Below are positions 56,272-58,963 of a stretch of 58,963 nt of DNA, piece by piece. Origin of the DNA: Actinomadura sp. CNU-125 (GTDB taxonomy: Bacteria > Actinomycetota > Actinomycetes > Streptosporangiales > Streptosporangiaceae); NCBI RefSeq assembly GCF_001942465.1, contig NZ_MKJY01000221.1:1-58963 (forward strand), read 5' to 3'. The position numbers and the translations under genes were made by a program. The notes under the pieces are model-generated. The model was given only the letters and a program-made list of their open reading frames with translations. It searched no databases and was not told the origin of the DNA. Numbering within the stretch: position 1 is the stretch's first letter; each line of letters starts with the position of its first letter.

Positions 56272-56859
56272 GTGAGCGAAGCGTTCAGCTCCCCGGTGCT
56301 CAGGATCGAACAGCCGCGCAGGGGCCCGTTCGCGAAGTCGAAGTACCGGGTCATGGACGGGGACGGGACGACCGTCGCCGTGGCCGACGAGACCGACCGG
56401 CGGCGCGGCGACGCGATCCGTACCGCCTTTCCCGGCAAGTCGGACCTGGACGCGCGCGCGGTGCTGCTGAGCACGCCCGAAGGCGAACCGCTGCTCGTCG
56501 TCGACAAGCAGAAGGGACGCGCGCTGACGGAGGTGCGGCGCCCCGAGGGGGACGTCGTCGGCTCGTTCGTCACCCGGCGGGTCGGCCGCCGCTACGCCGT
56601 GCAGGACCCGGACGGGACGGTGCTCGGGGACGTCGAGGTGGACATCCCCCGGAACAACTTCGCGGTGCGCGACGCGGACGGCAAGAAGGTCGCGCACGTC
56701 CGCAAGAAGTGGGCGGGGGTGGTCACCCACCTGCTGACGACGGCCGACAAGTACGACGTCGAGATCTTCGATCCGGTGCCGGAGCCGCTGCGCACGATGG
56801 CCGCCATGACGGCGATCATCATGGACATGAACCTGCACGAGTCCAAGGACATCACCTGA
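56272..56859 (+). CDS. LURP-one-related/scramblase-fold protein
   Basis: 195 residues with a Tubby-like 12-stranded barrel pattern: FAKSKYRVMDGDGTTVAVAD, LLVVDKQKGRALTEVRRPEG, AVQDPDGTVLGDVEVDI, AVRDADGKKVAHVRKKW, YDVEIFDPVPEPLRTMAAMT. This matches LURP-one-related or phospholipid-scramblase-like bacterial proteins, whose role is unknown, perhaps membrane or lipid binding. GTG follows GGGAGGACAC. Confidence 0.85.
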   Translation: MSEAFSSPVLRIEQPRRGPFAKSKYRVMDGDGTTVAVADETDRRRGDAIRTAFPGKSDLDARAVLLSTPEGEPLLVVDKQKGRALTEVRRPEGDVVGSFVTRRVGRRYAVQDPDGTVLGDVEVDIPRNNFAVRDADGKKVAHVRKKWAGVVTHLLTTADKYDVEIFDPVPEPLRTMAAMTAIIMDMNLHESKDIT

Positions 56860-56880
56860 GCCGCCCGGGCGACCGCCGCG

Positions 56881-57540
56881 TCACGGCCGCAGCCGGTAGC
56901 CGACGCCGCGGACCGTCTCGATCCGGGCGGTGCCCAGCTTGCGCCGCAGGTAGCGGATGTAGACGTCGACGATGTTCGACCCCGGGTCGAAGTCGAACCC
57001 CCACACCTGGCTGAGCAGCTGCTCGCGGGTGAGCACCTGGTCGGGGTGCCGGCAGAACACCTCGGCCAGCGCGAACTCGCGGGCGGTGAGCTCGACGGTC
57101 CGGCCGCCGATGCGGGCGCGGCGGGTCCGCAGGTCGAGGTCGAGGTCGCCGGCCCGCAGGACGGTCGCCTCCGGGATCCGCTCGGTGCGCAGCCGCAGCC
57201 GGACGCGCGCGAGCAGTTCCTCGAACGCGAACGGCTTGGCGATGTAGTCGTCCGCGCCGCCCTCCAGGCCCGCGACGGTGTCGGCGACCGTGTCGCGCGC
57301 CGTGAGGATGATCACCGGCATGGTGACCCGCTCGCCGCGCAGCCGCCGCAGCACCGTGAAGCCGTCCTGCACCGGCAGGCCCAGATCCAGGATCATCAGG
57401 TCGAAATCGCCCGTCCGCGCGTGCTCGTACGCGGACAGCCCGTCGGCCACGACCGATGTCGTGAACCCGTTCGAGCGCAGCCCCTTCTCCAGGAACGAGG
57501 TGATCCGCCGCTCGTCCTCGGCGATGAGGATCCGGTTCAC
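56881..57540 (-). CDS. OmpR-family response regulator
   Basis: 219 residues. Receiver with AEDERR acidic pair, phospho-acceptor Asp in LMILDLGLPVQDG, Thr and Lys in ILTARD and DYIAKPFAFEELLA. Winged helix: ELTAREFALAEVFCRHPDQV, QVWGFDFDPGSNIVDVYIRY, ETVRGVGYRLRP. It overlaps the kinase stop by GTGA. Similar to MprA/CseB-type regulators of envelope stress, but the regulon is unknown. Confidence 0.93.
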   Translation of the reverse strand: MNRILIAEDERRITSFLEKGLRSNGFTTSVVADGLSAYEHARTGDFDLMILDLGLPVQDGFTVLRRLRGERVTMPVIILTARDTVADTVAGLEGGADDYIAKPFAFEELLARVRLRLRTERIPEATVLRAGDLDLDLRTRRARIGGRTVELTAREFALAEVFCRHPDQVLTREQLLSQVWGFDFDPGSNIVDVYIRYLRRKLGTARIETVRGVGYRLRP

Positions 57541-58963
57541 CGCGCCGCCTCGGCCGCGGGCAGGACGACCGTGGTCGCCCCCGCGTCGATCACCGGACGC
57601 AGCGGGAGGTCCAGGACGAACTGGGCGCCGCCTTCGAGCGGGTCGTGCACGCTCGCCGTCCCGCCGTGCGCCTTCGCGATGGACGCCACGATCGCGAGCC
57701 CGAGCCCCGCGCCCTCCACCGGCCGCGGCCCCGAACCCGCCCGGACGAACCGTTCGAAGATCCGCTCGTGGTCCTCGGGGGCGACGCCCGGCCCGGTGTC
57801 GCGCACCCAGAGCAGCACCGACCCGTCCCGGACCGCCGAGCCGACCTCGACCGTGTCGCCGTCGCCGGTGTGCCGCACCGCGTTGGCCGCCAGCTGCATC
57901 AGCGCCTGCGTGAGCCGCTGCGCGTCGCCGAGCACCCGCACCTCGCGACCGCGCCGACGCGCCACCGCCGGTCGCCGAGCCCCCGCGACTTGGCGACGAC
58001 GTCCACCGTCAGGTCGGCCAGGTCGATCTCGGCGACGTCCAGGAAGTCCGGACGGTCCGCCTTCGCGAGCATGATGAGGTCGTTGACCATCCGGTTCATC
58101 CGGTCGAGTTCCTCCATCAGCAGCGTCCGGGTCTCTTCGCGTTCGTCCGGGTCGTCGCCCATCAGCTCCAGATGTCCGCGGATGACGGTGATGGGGGTGC
58201 GCAGTTCGTGGCCCGCGTCGTCGAGGAACCGGCGCTGCGCCGCGAACGCCGACTCCAGCCGGTCGAGCATCCGGTTGAACGTGGACGCCAGCGCCGCGAC
58301 GTCGTCGTTGCCGCGGACGAGCAGCCGCCGCGTCAGGTCGGACTCGCCGATCTGCTCGGCGGTCTGCCGCACCAGCCGGATGGGCGCGAGCACCCGCCCC
58401 GCGATGAGCCAGCCGACCGCGCCCGCGACCGCCAGCGCCCCGAACGCGGTGAAGCCGAGCACCCGCGTCGTCTCGATCACCTCGGCGCGCTGCGCGTCCC
58501 GGAACTCGACGACGACGAACGCCGCCTGCCGCGCGTCCCCCGCCATCCGCACCGGAAGCACCGCGTACCGGACGTCGCCCGCGTCCGTTTCCGCCCACCC
58601 GTACGTCGGCTCCTTCGCCCGCGCCGCCTTCGCGACGAACGCCCGGTCGAGGTCGAGCCGCGCGAGCGGCTGCTGCGCGCTGCGCCGCTCGGCGCGCCCG
58701 TCCACCACCGAGAAGAACGTCTCGTAGCTGTCCGGCAGGTTGTGGACGAGGTAGCCGGTGAGCAGCTCGGACACGTTCGTCGGCGGACGTCCGGTGGCCG
58801 GGTCGATCCCGTTCTGGGTGTAGCTGCGAAGCTTGTTCGCCTCGTGCGTGAGCTCGTTGTCGACGCGGTCGTTCAGCCGTCCGGACAGCACCGACCACGT
58901 CACCGCGACCGACCCGGCCAGCGCCAGCCCGACCAGCAGCAGCATCCATCCGACGATCCGCGC
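57537..58963 (-). CDS. Sensor histidine kinase, 5' end beyond window (one apparent frameshift)
   Basis: Membrane kinase with an N-terminal helix (WMLLLVGLALAGSVAVTWSV), an extracytoplasmic ~130-residue sensor region, a second helix (GFTAFGALAVAGAVGWLIAG), a HAMP (RVLAPIRLVRQTAEQIGESD), H-box DDAGHELRTPITVIRGHLEL with the phospho-accepting His, and the ATPase part (LAANAVRHTGDGDT, VRDTGPGVAPEDHERIFERF, GLGLAIVASIAKAHGG). The frame shifts near 57955 between GLGDRRWRVGAVARC and REVRVLGDAQRLTQAL. The frame is open to the window edge. It partners the response regulator downstream. Confidence 0.9.
   Translation of the reverse strand, partial: ADRRMDAAAGRAGAGRVGRGDVVGAVRTAERPRRQRAHARGEQASQLHPERDRPGHRTSADERVRAAHRLPRPQPAGQLRDVLLGGGRARRAAQRAAAARAARPRPGVRREGGAGEGADVRVGGNGRGRRPVRGASGADGGGRAAGGVRRRRVPGRAARRGDRDDAGARLHRVRGAGGRGRGRLAHRGAGARAHPAGAADRRADRRVRPDAAAARPRQRRRRGAGVHVQPDARPAGVGVRGAAPVPRRRGPRTAHPHHRHPRTSGADGRRPGRTRRDPDAADGGTRPDEPDGQRPHHAREGGPSGLPGRRRDRPGRPDGGRRRQVAGARRPAVARRRGREVRVLGDAQRLTQALMQLAANAVRHTGDGDTVEVGSAVRDGSVLLWVRDTGPGVAPEDHERIFERFVRAGSGPRPVEGAGLGLAIVASIAKAHGGTASVHDPLEGGAQFVLDLPLRPVIDAGATTVVLPAAEAAR

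Overview
This 59 kb window is high-GC chromosomal DNA from a filamentous-type actinobacterium. The gene order (phoU divergent from senX3-regX3, then carD-ispF and cysS-rlmB), the SAM riboswitch ahead of threonine synthase, the CIRCE-controlled stand-alone groEL, the DUF2637, DUF3263, DUF5959 and DUF4132 proteins and the mycosin-type protease together suggest a streptosporangial actinomycete, perhaps Thermomonosporaceae (Actinomadura-like). That placement is inference from gene content; no 16S gene is present.

Layout. 0-3 kb: two tandem paralogous Ser/Thr kinases on the minus strand, one fused to a PQQ-type beta-propeller. 3-8.9 kb: phosphate control (phoU, senX3, regX3), two cell-envelope proteins, carD and ispF. 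9-12.5 kb: fumarylacetoacetase coupled to an unknown gene, then a DUF2637 membrane protein. 12.7-15.3 kb: a PH-like membrane protein and a DGPF/ECF42-type sigma pair. 15.3-18.2 kb: cysS, rlmB, a second YCII-family gene and tRNA-Thr(UGU). 18.2-22.3 kb: a 4.1 kb island bounded by a 44-bp duplication of the tRNA 3' half, carrying an IS481-type element and gene remnants but no recognisable integrase. 22.5-28.3 kb: acetyltransferase, phosphotransferase, an ABC exporter with its TetR regulator, and an RDD protein. 28.7-33.9 kb: a DUF485/solute-symporter pair and a mycosin-like subtilisin with a long Gly/Ala-rich tail. 34-44.2 kb: SHOCT, MarR and DUF3263 proteins, otsB, a membrane protein, PadR, a kinase divergent from an ECF sigma factor, a sulfotransferase and otsA. 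44.3-53.8 kb: a cation efflux protein, the riboswitch with thrC and a MoaD-like protein, a secreted two-headed repeat protein, small accessory genes, a PLP lyase and groEL. 53.9-59 kb: DUF4132, a LURP-one-type protein and a two-component system cut by the window edge.

A cross-cutting observation dominates the reading. About 30 single-base indels break otherwise well-conserved frames, including rlmB, senX3, otsA and the transposase. They are spread over unrelated genes and many fall in short G or C runs. I read most of them as sequence or assembly errors rather than gene decay, and annotate the affected genes as whole CDSs with the shift noted.

The most novel-looking content is the secreted protein with duplicated terminal domains around an EAKP-type linker (47.8-49.0 kb), the tRNA-anchored island, the mycosin tail, and the unknown gene translationally coupled to fumarylacetoacetase.
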